From: JANMJD01 sp963847945
GTDB lineage: Bacteria; Actinomycetota; Acidimicrobiia; Acidimicrobiales; Ilumatobacteraceae
DNA length: 64,000 nucleotides
Assembly (NCBI GenBank): GCA_963847945.1
Contig: CAWKBX010000003.1
Span: forward strand, 1 to 64,000
Direction: 5' to 3'
Made by a program: the position numbers and the translations under genes. This document shows positions 54,180 through 62,278 of the stretch, piece by piece (the first letter of the stretch is position 1; every line of letters begins with the position of its first letter). Under the pieces are notes generated by a model. The model did not search any database. It was not told the DNA's origin and was given only the letters and a program-made list of their open reading frames with translations.

Positions 54180-55478
54180 GTGCCCAGTAGTCCCGAAGAA
54201 ATTCGGCACCTGCTGCGACGGTCGGGTTTTGTCGCGAAGGATGCCAGAGTTGCCCAACTAGCGGCCCTCGACTGGCCCGATGCAGTCGAAGCGGTCCTCG
54301 ACACCAGCGCCAGCCCGCCCGACAATCCGCCCGGGTTTCTGACCTACCACGATGATGGTCAGAGCTACGAGCAGTTCCAGACGGCGGTGTGGTGGTGGGT
54401 CGATCGCATGGTCAACACCTCGGCGCCGATCGTCGAGAAGATGACCCTGTTCTGGCACGGTCACTTCACGTCGTCATGGAGCAAGGTGTTCCGCACGCAA
54501 TCGATGGTCAACCAGAACCGGTTCTACCGGGCGAACGCCCTCGGCAGCTTCGTGACACTGTGTCAAGGCATGGCCATCCAGCCGGCGATGCTCGAATACC
54601 TCGACAACGCCAGCAACCGCAAAGGTGAGCCCAACCAGAACTTCGCTCGGGAGTTGATGGAGCTGTTCACAATGGGGGTGGGCAACTACACCGAGGCCGA
54701 CGTCGACGCCGCGGCCCGGGCGTGGACCGGCCACACCTTCGACTACGACGATCCCAATCGCACGTACGTCTTTGACCCCACCGAACACGACTTCGGCGAC
54801 AAGACGTTCCTCGGTCGAACGGGCAACTTTGACGGACCCGACATCATCACTGAGATCCTGACCGTCAAGCGGTCGGTCGTCGCCCGGTTCATGGCGAACA
54901 AGCTCTGGGAGTTCTTCGTCTACCAGCGGCCGGCACCCCAGATGCTCGACCCCCTAGTCGCCGAGTTCGAGGTGAACCTCGACGTGAAAGCGCTGCTCAG
55001 GGCACTGTTCAATCATCCTGAATTCCGCAGCGCCGCGGCGCGTGAGGGGCTGGTCCGCTCCCCGGTCGAGTACGTCGTGGCGGTGCTCAGCGCATTGAAC
55101 CGGGGAGCCGAAGCCTTTCATCCGGAATGGCACCTCGAGAACATGGGTCAGGAGTTGTGGAACCCGCCGAATGTGTCGGGTTGGCGTCCGAATGGCTACT
55201 GGGTCAACACCAGTGCGTTCACCGCCCGCGGCGAATTCGCTCAGCACGCCGGGTGGATTCTGCGCGAGGAGAAGTTCTGGGACGACGTTCCCACGATGAC
55301 GGCCGAGGCAGCCACCGATCGGGCGGCGGCGACCTTCGGTCTGTCGCTGTCGACGACGTCGCGCCAGGCGATTCTCAACTGGTTCGCCGCGTCGCGGGCC
55401 GTTCCTTATCAGGACTGGTCCGAGTCTTGGAGTCTGTTCGTTCTCACGCTGCTCGCGCCCGAGCTGCACCTGGCCTGA
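54180..55478 (+). CDS. DUF1800 family protein (pair 2)
   Basis: 432 residues from GTG 54180, with GGAGGAG 8 bases upstream. It has the same landmarks as the first copy: IRHLLRRSGFVAKDAR, IVEKMTLFWHGHF, EYLDNASNRKGEPNQNFARELMELFTMGVGNYTEADV, KTFLGRTGNFDG and NPPNVSGWRPNGYW. It is 30-40 percent alike to pair 1 by eye, so this is an older duplication. It ends 11 bases before its DUF1501 partner. Confidence 0.92.
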   Translation: MPSSPEEIRHLLRRSGFVAKDARVAQLAALDWPDAVEAVLDTSASPPDNPPGFLTYHDDGQSYEQFQTAVWWWVDRMVNTSAPIVEKMTLFWHGHFTSSWSKVFRTQSMVNQNRFYRANALGSFVTLCQGMAIQPAMLEYLDNASNRKGEPNQNFARELMELFTMGVGNYTEADVDAAARAWTGHTFDYDDPNRTYVFDPTEHDFGDKTFLGRTGNFDGPDIITEILTVKRSVVARFMANKLWEFFVYQRPAPQMLDPLVAEFEVNLDVKALLRALFNHPEFRSAAAREGLVRSPVEYVVAVLSALNRGAEAFHPEWHLENMGQELWNPPNVSGWRPNGYWVNTSAFTARGEFAQHAGWILREEKFWDDVPTMTAEAATDRAAATFGLSLSTTSRQAILNWFAASRAVPYQDWSESWSLFVLTLLAPELHLA

Positions 55479-55489
55479 AGGAGCCCGAC

Positions 55490-57970
55490 ATGCCTGTTCG
55501 TCTTCATGTTCCGCGCCACCACGATTCCCTCGAATCGGTCGATGCCCGCCGTCTGCTCTCGGTCGATGACAACGACCCCGGCGGCTGGAGCCGGCGGAAG
55601 TTCCTGCAAGCCGTCGCCTACGGCGTCGTCGGCGGCGTTGCCGTCAATGCCCTCGACTCATCGCTGATCCCCGGCATGCTTCCGGGGCAGCTCCGCGACG
55701 CATGGGCCGCCGCCCCCGTCGGTCCGACCGACGGAATCCTGGTGATCATCGTCATGTTCGGGGGCAACGACGGCTTGAACACCCTCGTGCCCTACGCCAA
55801 CAACGAGTACTACCGCATCCGCGGCGGGTTGGCCATCCCCCGTAACCAGGTGTTGGCCCTCGACGGGAATGTCGGGCTCAATCCCAACCTGGCGTTTCTC
55901 AAGTCGATGTACGACGTCGGCCAAGTGGCCGTCGTTCAGGGAGTCGGCTACCCGAACCCCGACCGGTCGCACTTCTCGTCGATGGCGACCTGGATGAATG
56001 GACGAGCAGGAACGGGAGCGCCGACCACCGGATGGGTCGGGCGCTGGCTGGATGGCATGGGTGATTTCGACGCGTTCCGGGCGGCCACCGTCAGCACCTC
56101 GGTCCCGCTGCACATGGTCGGCAACGTCCGCCGGGCGACCGGCATCCCCGAATACGGCGGCGCCTTCGGCTCCTCCGACGAGGAGTGGGAGCAACGGCTA
56201 TACGCCGGCGTACGCGCCTTCTCGTCCGGCGCGTCGGGCCGGGGCCCCTGGCACGATGCGATTGCTCGTACCGAACGCGAGCAACTCGACGTCGCCCGAG
56301 CCGTGCAACCGCTGTTCACCGCGCCGTTGCCGGAATCGGAGATCGTCAAGAAGCTCACCCTGGCCGCCCGCCTGATCAATGCCAACATCGGCCTGCGGGT
56401 CGTCGACGTGGGCTGGGGCGATTTCGACAGTCACGACGACCAGCCCGGCATGCATCCCGACCGGATGGCGGAGTTCGACGAGGGGTTGCGGCAGTTTTTC
56501 ACCAGCCTCGACGACGCCTATCGCGACCGGGTGACGGTGATGACCATCTCGGAGTTCGGCCGCCAGCCGTACCCCAATGACTCGCTTGGCACCGACCACG
56601 GCACCGCCAGCTGCCTGTTTGCCATCGGCGCCGGCATCAAAGGCGGGTTGTACGGCCAGTACCCGAGCCTGTCTGGGCTGGAGGAATGGGACGGACTGGA
56701 ACACCACGTCGACTTCCGCAGCGTGTACGCCACGGTGCTTGACGGCTGGATGGGAGGTGGGGCCGACGATGTGCTCGGTGGCTCGTATCCCCGGCTCGGC
56801 TTTTTCAAGAACGGCCCCGGCCAGGGCGGTGGCGTGCTGACACCGGCACCACCGGCGTTGTCGGGCGACTATGTGCCGCTCCAACCGTTCCGGCTGTTCG
56901 ACAGTCGCAACGGCATCGGGGGACGGCGCACCCCGCTCGGCCCGGGTACGACGGCCGAGATCGAGACCTATGGCCGCGGTGGAATTCCGACCGAAGGGGT
57001 CACTGCGGTTGCCTTGAATGTGACCGCGGTGGGCGCCACGGCGCCGAGCTACTTCACGGTGTGGCCGGCGCGTGAGACACGCCCGACCGCGTCCTCGTTG
57101 AACTTTGGGACCGGCCAAACGGTGCCCAACCTCGTGGTGATGAAGCCCGGCGTCGGGGGGCGGATCTCGATCTGGAACGAGTCGGGCGAGGTTCACGCGT
57201 TGGCCGACGTGGTGGGCTACTTCCGTGAGAGCCCGAACGATCGGCTGCTGTCGTTGCAGCCCGCCCGGTTGCTCGATACGCGCAATGGCATTGGGGCCCC
57301 GAAGGCCAAGGTGGCCGCCGGCGGCACTGTCGGGCTGGCCGTCACCGGAGTCGGCGGTGTTCCCGCCAGCGGAGTTGACGCGGTGGTGCTCAACGTTACG
57401 GTCGACGGGGCGACGGCCGAGAGCTACTTGACCGTGTGGCCGAATGGTGAGGCGTTGCCGAACGCATCAAGTCTGAACTTCACGGCCGGCCAGACGGTAC
57501 CCAACCTGGTCATCGCCAAGGTCGGTGCGGCGGGAAAGGTCAACATCTTCAACGCATTCGGGCAGGTCAACATCCTCGCCGACGTCGTCGGGTGCTTCAC
57601 CGCACAGGCACTCGGCCGTCACAAGCCGGTTGGTCCCGAGCGGATTCTCGACACCCGCAACAACATCTACCGCAACGGCGTGTCGACCAACCAGCCGTTC
57701 CCGATGATGGTTGCCGGACGGGCCGGAGTTCCGACGACCGCCACCGCGGCGATCCTCAACGTGACGGTGACGGCCCCGACGACGACGAGTTTCATGACCG
57801 TGTGGCCGAGTGGTCAGCCGATGCCGACGGCGTCGAGCCTGAACTACACCGCCGGTCTGACGGTGGCCAACCTCGTGATAGCCAAACTCGGGCCTGACGG
57901 TGCCATCAACCTGGCCAATGCGTTCGGCACAACTCACGTCATCGCCGACGTCGTCGGGTACTTCGAGTAG
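55490..57970 (+). CDS. DUF1501 protein with three C-terminal beta-repeat domains (pair 2)
   Basis: 826 residues, intact. The Tat signal is WSRRKFLQAVAYGVVGGVAV. The DUF1501 domain covers about 80-455 (IIVMFGGNDGLNTLVPYANN, GWGDFDSHDDQPGMHPD, ISEFGRQPYPNDSLGTDHGTA). Three repeats of about 120 residues follow, beginning FRLFDSRNGIG, ARLLDTRNGIG and ERILDTRNNIY. Each contains ALNVTAV/LNVTV, SYFTVWP-like, SSLNF and a closing ADVVGYF-like strand. The repeats probably bind the cell surface or glycans. The first pair lacks them. Confidence 0.92.
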   Translation: MPVRLHVPRHHDSLESVDARRLLSVDDNDPGGWSRRKFLQAVAYGVVGGVAVNALDSSLIPGMLPGQLRDAWAAAPVGPTDGILVIIVMFGGNDGLNTLVPYANNEYYRIRGGLAIPRNQVLALDGNVGLNPNLAFLKSMYDVGQVAVVQGVGYPNPDRSHFSSMATWMNGRAGTGAPTTGWVGRWLDGMGDFDAFRAATVSTSVPLHMVGNVRRATGIPEYGGAFGSSDEEWEQRLYAGVRAFSSGASGRGPWHDAIARTEREQLDVARAVQPLFTAPLPESEIVKKLTLAARLINANIGLRVVDVGWGDFDSHDDQPGMHPDRMAEFDEGLRQFFTSLDDAYRDRVTVMTISEFGRQPYPNDSLGTDHGTASCLFAIGAGIKGGLYGQYPSLSGLEEWDGLEHHVDFRSVYATVLDGWMGGGADDVLGGSYPRLGFFKNGPGQGGGVLTPAPPALSGDYVPLQPFRLFDSRNGIGGRRTPLGPGTTAEIETYGRGGIPTEGVTAVALNVTAVGATAPSYFTVWPARETRPTASSLNFGTGQTVPNLVVMKPGVGGRISIWNESGEVHALADVVGYFRESPNDRLLSLQPARLLDTRNGIGAPKAKVAAGGTVGLAVTGVGGVPASGVDAVVLNVTVDGATAESYLTVWPNGEALPNASSLNFTAGQTVPNLVIAKVGAAGKVNIFNAFGQVNILADVVGCFTAQALGRHKPVGPERILDTRNNIYRNGVSTNQPFPMMVAGRAGVPTTATAAILNVTVTAPTTTSFMTVWPSGQPMPTASSLNYTAGLTVANLVIAKLGPDGAINLANAFGTTHVIADVVGYFE

Positions 57971-58036
57971 TAACAGGCGGGCCTCACGAAGTCGGCGTGA
58001 GGCCCGTCCGGGCGTTCGGCCCCAACGATCGGCGCC

Positions 58037-58390
58037 ATGAGCAGCCAGCCGAGCCCGCCGATTCTCGTCAGCACCATGAACGACCTTCCCGGTTACGAGG
58101 TTGTCGGCGTTTACGGCGAGGTCTTCGGTCTCGTCGTGCGCTCGCGGAACATGTTCTCGAACATCGGGGCGAGCTTCCGCACGATCTTCGGTGGCGAGGC
58201 GCGGGGGTACACCGACTTGCTCTCGCAGACCCGACTCGAAGCCGTCGACCGCATGCGCTCCGAGGCCGCGGCACTTGGTGCCAACGCAATCCTGGCCATG
58301 CGGTTTGACACCGGGGTATTCGCCAGCGTGATGAACGAGGTTGCCGCGTACGGAACGGCGGTCGTTGTCCGACCCATCGTGAAGCCCTGA
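58037..58390 (+). CDS. YbjQ family (DUF74) protein
   Basis: 117 residues, intact. It contains ILVSTMNDLPGYEVVGVYGEVFGLVVRSRN, then GEARGYTDLLSQTRLEAVDRM and AAALGANAILAMRFDTG, the full pattern of the pentameric YbjQ/UPF0145 fold. The family is sometimes called heavy-metal binding, but the function is unproven. Single-gene unit after the DUF1501 gene. Confidence 0.88.
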   Translation: MSSQPSPPILVSTMNDLPGYEVVGVYGEVFGLVVRSRNMFSNIGASFRTIFGGEARGYTDLLSQTRLEAVDRMRSEAAALGANAILAMRFDTGVFASVMNEVAAYGTAVVVRPIVKP

Positions 58391-58485
58391 GGTCTCGCTC
58401 CTCGTCTCGGATGAATGGTCAACGATATTGCTGATCCTGCGCCCGAGAACGGGCGACCGGCGATCGTCACCGGTACTCTTCGGCC

Positions 58486-59508
58486 GTGACTTCGCCACCG
58501 GCCCCCGCCGCTGATCCTTCCCGTCGGAGCCGTCTGCTGGCCGTGAAGCTGGCCGCGCTGGTCCGCGACCACACCGATGAGTCCCCCGTGGAACCAGGGG
58601 TCTGGCCGGGCGGCGCGGCGCTGGTTCGCAAGCGGCGAGGCGTGGGTCTTGGCCGAGGAGCAACCGGAGCGGGCGCTTGGGCCCGGCGCTCGCGTGGGGC
58701 CGCCAGCAGGGCGCCGCCCATCTGCACGTGTTGGCCGAACGGTCGACGGGCATCCTGGCTCGGCCGCGCCGCATTGTTCGCCCAACCAGCCGAGGTCTGG
58801 CATGTCGAAGGGCGCACATTGTTTGCGGCCCTCGCCGAACCGTATCCGGCTGCGGCCGAGGTGCCGCCAGCAATGCAGGAGCTGCGGCAATTGATCATCG
58901 ACGGCGGGGCCGACCCGTCGAGGAGCATGGCGTGTTGGTCGGCGAGGTCTATGGCCTCGAGGTCTGCCGGGTGATCATCGACGGCATTCACCGGCGAGGC
59001 GCGCCTCGAAGTGGGGGTCGGCGCGCATGATCGCGAGGCATTTGCCCTGCTCCACGGAAATATTCCAACGCTCGAAGCGCTGGCCCGAGTTGTTGGCACG
59101 ATCACCGAGCATCGTCGCCCCGGCGTCGCCGGGCACCCGCCTCAACCGGCTCGGTGCCGAGCGTCGACTGCGGTCGTCGATCATCGCCGATCCCGGCCTC
59201 GTTGGTGGATCGTCTCTGACGGTCGCCGCCACCGCCGGTGCCTCGGCTGAGCCTGAAGACTCCGATTCCATGCGTGGCACGCGGCATCTCGGCTGATGGC
59301 GGCCCGATGGTCGTGGTCGCATCCGTGGGCATCGATCTCGATCTCGTTCCGTTCGCCGCCGACGCCCGCGCCGCGCTCGGTGATCCGGCCGCGGCGTTGG
59401 TGATCTGCGTGCCATCGCGCGACGTTCACGCCGTGACGACGTCGGTTGCGGCGAGGCTCACCATCCGGCGGAACGCGTCGTCGTCGGAATCGACCTGCCG
59501 ACCGGCTG
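58486..59508 (+). CDS. unknown protein, broken into at least six frames
   Basis: Protein-like pieces alternate among the three plus frames. They read RRSRLLAVKLAALVRDHTDESP, then GEAWVLAEEQPERALG, HLHVLAERSTGIL, VWHVEGRTLFAALAEPYPAA, GEARLEVGVGAHDREAFALLHG, and finally VASVGIDLDLVPFAADARAALG with ALVICVPSRDVHAVT. Joined, they would make a protein of about 340 residues ending just before prfA. I do not recognise the family. The start is taken as GTG near 58486. Break density is higher than anywhere else in the backbone. Confidence 0.45.
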
Positions 59509-59569
59509 AGCGGTCACCGCTGGTCCACAGCCGCCGACGGGTGGGACGGCCCGGTAGCCTCGCCATTCA

Positions 59570-60636
59570 GTGTTTGAGCGATTGCAGGGTCTGGAAGACG
59601 AGTTCGCCGAGGTCGAGGCGCAGCTGTCGGACCCGGTGGTGATTGCCGATTCCGGCCGACTGCGTGAGGTGTCCGCGGCGTTACAAGGAAATCACCCCGC
59701 TGGTCGAGTCGTATCGCGCCCGGCGCATGCGCATGGCCGATCTCGACGAGGCCCGCGAACTGTTTGTCGGCTCCACCGGCGACGACCGCGAGATGTCGGC
59801 GCGTCGAGATCAACGCCGCCGAGGCCGACATCGCCCGCCACGAGGAGGACATACGCCTGCTACTGCTGCCGCGTGATCCCAACGACGGCAAGGCGGTGAT
59901 CGTCGAGATCCGCGGGGCCGAGGGCGGCGAGGAGGCAAATCTGTTCGCCCGCGACTTGTTCGAGATGTATCAGGGGTACGCCTCGCGTCAAGGCTGGACG
60001 ACTGAAGTGCTCTCGAGCGACCCCTCTGATCTGGGCGGGGTCAACCAGGTCACCTTTGTGATCAAGGGCTCCGATGCCTGGAGCGGGATGAAGTTCGAAG
60101 GCGGCCCACACCGGGTGCAGCGAGTGCCCGTGACCGAGAGTCAGGGTCGCATCCACACGTCCTCCGCGACGGTGCTGATCCTCGCCGAGGCCGAAGAGGT
60201 CGATGTCGACATCGATCCCAGCGACCTGCAGATCGACGTGTATCGCGCCTCGGGCCCGGGTGGTCAAGGGGTCAACACCACCGACTCGGCGGTGCGGATC
60301 ACCCACAAGCCGACCGGCCTGGTCGTCGCCATGCAAGATGAGCGCAGCCAATTGCAGAACCGAGCCCGGGCGATGACCGTGCTGCGGGCGCGCCTGTTGA
60401 AGTTGCGGGAAGACGAGCAGAACGCAGCCCTGTCGATCGAGCGTCGGGCCCAGATCGGCGGCGGCGGACGTGGCGAGAAGATCCGCACGTACAACTACAA
60501 GGAAAATCGGCTCACCGATCACCGCATCGGCTTCACGATCTACCGCCTGCAGGACGTGCTCGTTGGCGACCTCGACGCGGTCGTCGAGGCGTTGACCACC
60601 GATGAACGATCCCGCCAGCTGGCCAACGAAGACTGA
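59570..60636 (+). CDS. prfA: peptide chain release factor 1, two frameshifts
   Basis: About 355 residues from GTG 59570. Net +1 shifts near 59675 (REVS/RRYKEITPLVESY) and 59797 (DDREM/RRVEINAAEADIARHEED) break the N-terminal domain. The remainder is continuous. The codon-recognition tripeptide Pro-Val-Thr in RVPVTESQGRIHTS marks RF1 (UAA/UAG), and the catalytic GGQ is in ASGPGGQGVNTTDSAVRI. The C-terminus ends RSRQLANED. The factor is essential, so the breaks are likely sequence errors. It is 14 bases upstream of prmC, its modifying enzyme. Confidence 0.93.
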
Positions 60637-60650
60637 CGTCGGTTTCGACG

Positions 60651-61583
60651 GTGGCCGGGGACATTGATGGTAACGGTGATGGTGACGGCACGCTGACCTG
60701 GCGCGAGCTGTGGGTCGAGGCCACGAACCGACTCGATGGTGAATCGCAACATGCCCGATGGCTGTGCGAGGAGGCCAGCGGAGCGACGGGCGCTGAGTGG
60801 CTGGGGGTGCTCGATGACGCCGTGGGAGAACGGGCCGTCGTCCGTCTCGATGCGATGATTGCCCGCCGGTCGGCTGGTGAACCGGTGCAGTATGTGCTGG
60901 GGCACTGGGCATTCCGTCACCTCGATTTGATGGTCGACCGGCGGGTGCTGATTCCGCGGCCCGAGACGGAACAACTCGTCGATCTGGCCCTTGACCTGCT
61001 GAGATCGGTCGAGGTCTCGCCGGGAATGTCTCGTCGGGTCGTCGACATCGGCACCGGGTCCGGGGCGATCGCGCTGTCGTTGGCGTATGAGTTGCCGCTG
61101 GTCGGGACCGAGGTCTGGGCGACCGAGGTCTCGCGGCAGGCCCTCGACGTCGCCCGGGCGAACCTCGCCGGGTTGGGTCGCTCAGCCGCCAACGTCACGA
61201 TGGTCGAGGGATCGTTATTCGACGGATTGCCACGGACCCTGCGTGGCACGATCGACGTGGTGATCAGCAACCCGCCGTACGTCGCGGTGGGGGACGCTGG
61301 GTTGGAGCGGGTCGTCGGGGATTGGGAGCCGTCCTTGGCGTTGTTCGGCGGCGGCGACGGGCTCGACATCATCCGCATGCTGCTCGTTGAAGCCGCGGAC
61401 TGGATTCTACCCGGGGGTTCCCTCCTGATCGAGTTCGGGTCGACGCAGGGCGCCGCCGTACGCGAACTGGCCATCGCCGCGGGCTACCTCGACGTGGAGA
61501 TCAAGCAGGACTACGCCGGCCACGATCGTTATCTGATGGCGCGCCGAACCGTCACAAGCAGACCCGGCCGCTACCCGGGGTAG
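60651..61583 (+). CDS. prmC: release factor glutamine methyltransferase
   Basis: 310 residues from GTG 60651, intact. It methylates the Gln of the GGQ motif of RF1/RF2 using SAM. Motifs are PVQYVLGHWAFRHLDLMVDRRVLIPRPETEQLVDLAL, the SAM-binding VVDIGTGSGAIALSLA and the catalytic VVISNPPYVA. It follows prfA directly, the standard operon. Its 3' end overlaps by 13 bases with a minus-strand gene fragment. Confidence 0.94.
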   Translation: MAGDIDGNGDGDGTLTWRELWVEATNRLDGESQHARWLCEEASGATGAEWLGVLDDAVGERAVVRLDAMIARRSAGEPVQYVLGHWAFRHLDLMVDRRVLIPRPETEQLVDLALDLLRSVEVSPGMSRRVVDIGTGSGAIALSLAYELPLVGTEVWATEVSRQALDVARANLAGLGRSAANVTMVEGSLFDGLPRTLRGTIDVVISNPPYVAVGDAGLERVVGDWEPSLALFGGGDGLDIIRMLLVEAADWILPGGSLLIEFGSTQGAAVRELAIAAGYLDVEIKQDYAGHDRYLMARRTVTSRPGRYPG

Positions 61584-61852
61584 TAGCCGTTGATGTCGGC
61601 GATGAGGTGGGTGGTGGCTTCGCCGGTTTGGAGGCAGGTGTTGCCGGTGGGTGAGAGGGGGAGGATGACGAGGTTGGGGATGGTTTGGCCGGTGGCGAAG
61701 TTGAGGTTGCTGGCGTTGGGTGGGTTGGGGGTGTCGCAGGGCCAGACGGTGAGGTAGCCGTTGCCGGTGGGTCGGTGACGGTGATGTTGAGGACGGCGGC
61801 GTCGGCGGGCGGGTGTGGGTGGCGGCGGCGAAGAAATCTCGGCCTGAGACCA
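61571..61852 (-). pseudogene. detached fragment of the exported beta-repeat domain
   Basis: About 94 codons. They start without a signal after the TerB-like stop (SGRDFFAAATHTRPP), read ADAAVLNITVTDP and, after a shift near 61768, GNGYLTVWPCDTPNPPNASNLNF. It ends TGQTIPNLVILPL and THLIADINGYYPG. This is one full copy of the domain repeated at the C-terminus of the protein at 55490 and found at 24333. Without a parent protein it is a relic or a domain left by recombination. Confidence 0.65.
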
Positions 61853-61853
61853 C

Positions 61854-62258
61854 TCAGCCGAAGTGGGCGATCACTTTGGCGAGGACGCGGTCTTCGGTGG
61901 AGGCGCGGTCGCCGTCGGCGTCGGCGACGCTGCGGGCGGCGGCGACGAGTTCGGACCGTAGGACGCGACTGGCGATCCGCCGGTCGACGTCGGCAATGAG
62001 TGCGACCACGCCACCTTCGGTCGTTTCCGCGGCGCGAACGCGGGCGACGGCGGGGCCGTAGCGGTTGGCCAGAGAGAACGTGTCGGACTCCCACTCGTGG
62101 TCGTCGGTGAACGACTCGATCTCGTCGCTCTCGTCGAGGCGCAGCTTGCGGTCGGCGCGCATCACGAGGATGAGCAGCTCCAACGCCGCAGCATGTTCGT
62201 CGTCCTCCGTCGCGTGGACGGCAAGACCGGCATAGAGATCACGAAGCTCGGGCAACAT
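61854..62258 (-). CDS. TerB-like helical protein
   Basis: 134 residues from ATG 62258. The all-helical pattern LELLILVMRADRKLRLDESDEIESFTDDHEW and ALIADVDRRIASRVLRSELVAAARSVADADGDRASTEDRVLAKVI carries two acidic Asp-x-Asp-Gly/Asp-Arg-Lys stretches, as in TerB and related tellurite-resistance proteins. The metal-binding role is inferred by family. It is 20 bases downstream of the S9 peptidase gene on the same strand and probably in its operon. Confidence 0.65.
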   Translation of the reverse strand: MLPELRDLYAGLAVHATEDDEHAAALELLILVMRADRKLRLDESDEIESFTDDHEWESDTFSLANRYGPAVARVRAAETTEGGVVALIADVDRRIASRVLRSELVAAARSVADADGDRASTEDRVLAKVIAHFG

Positions 62259-62278
62259 CGCACGCAACGTAGCCGGTC

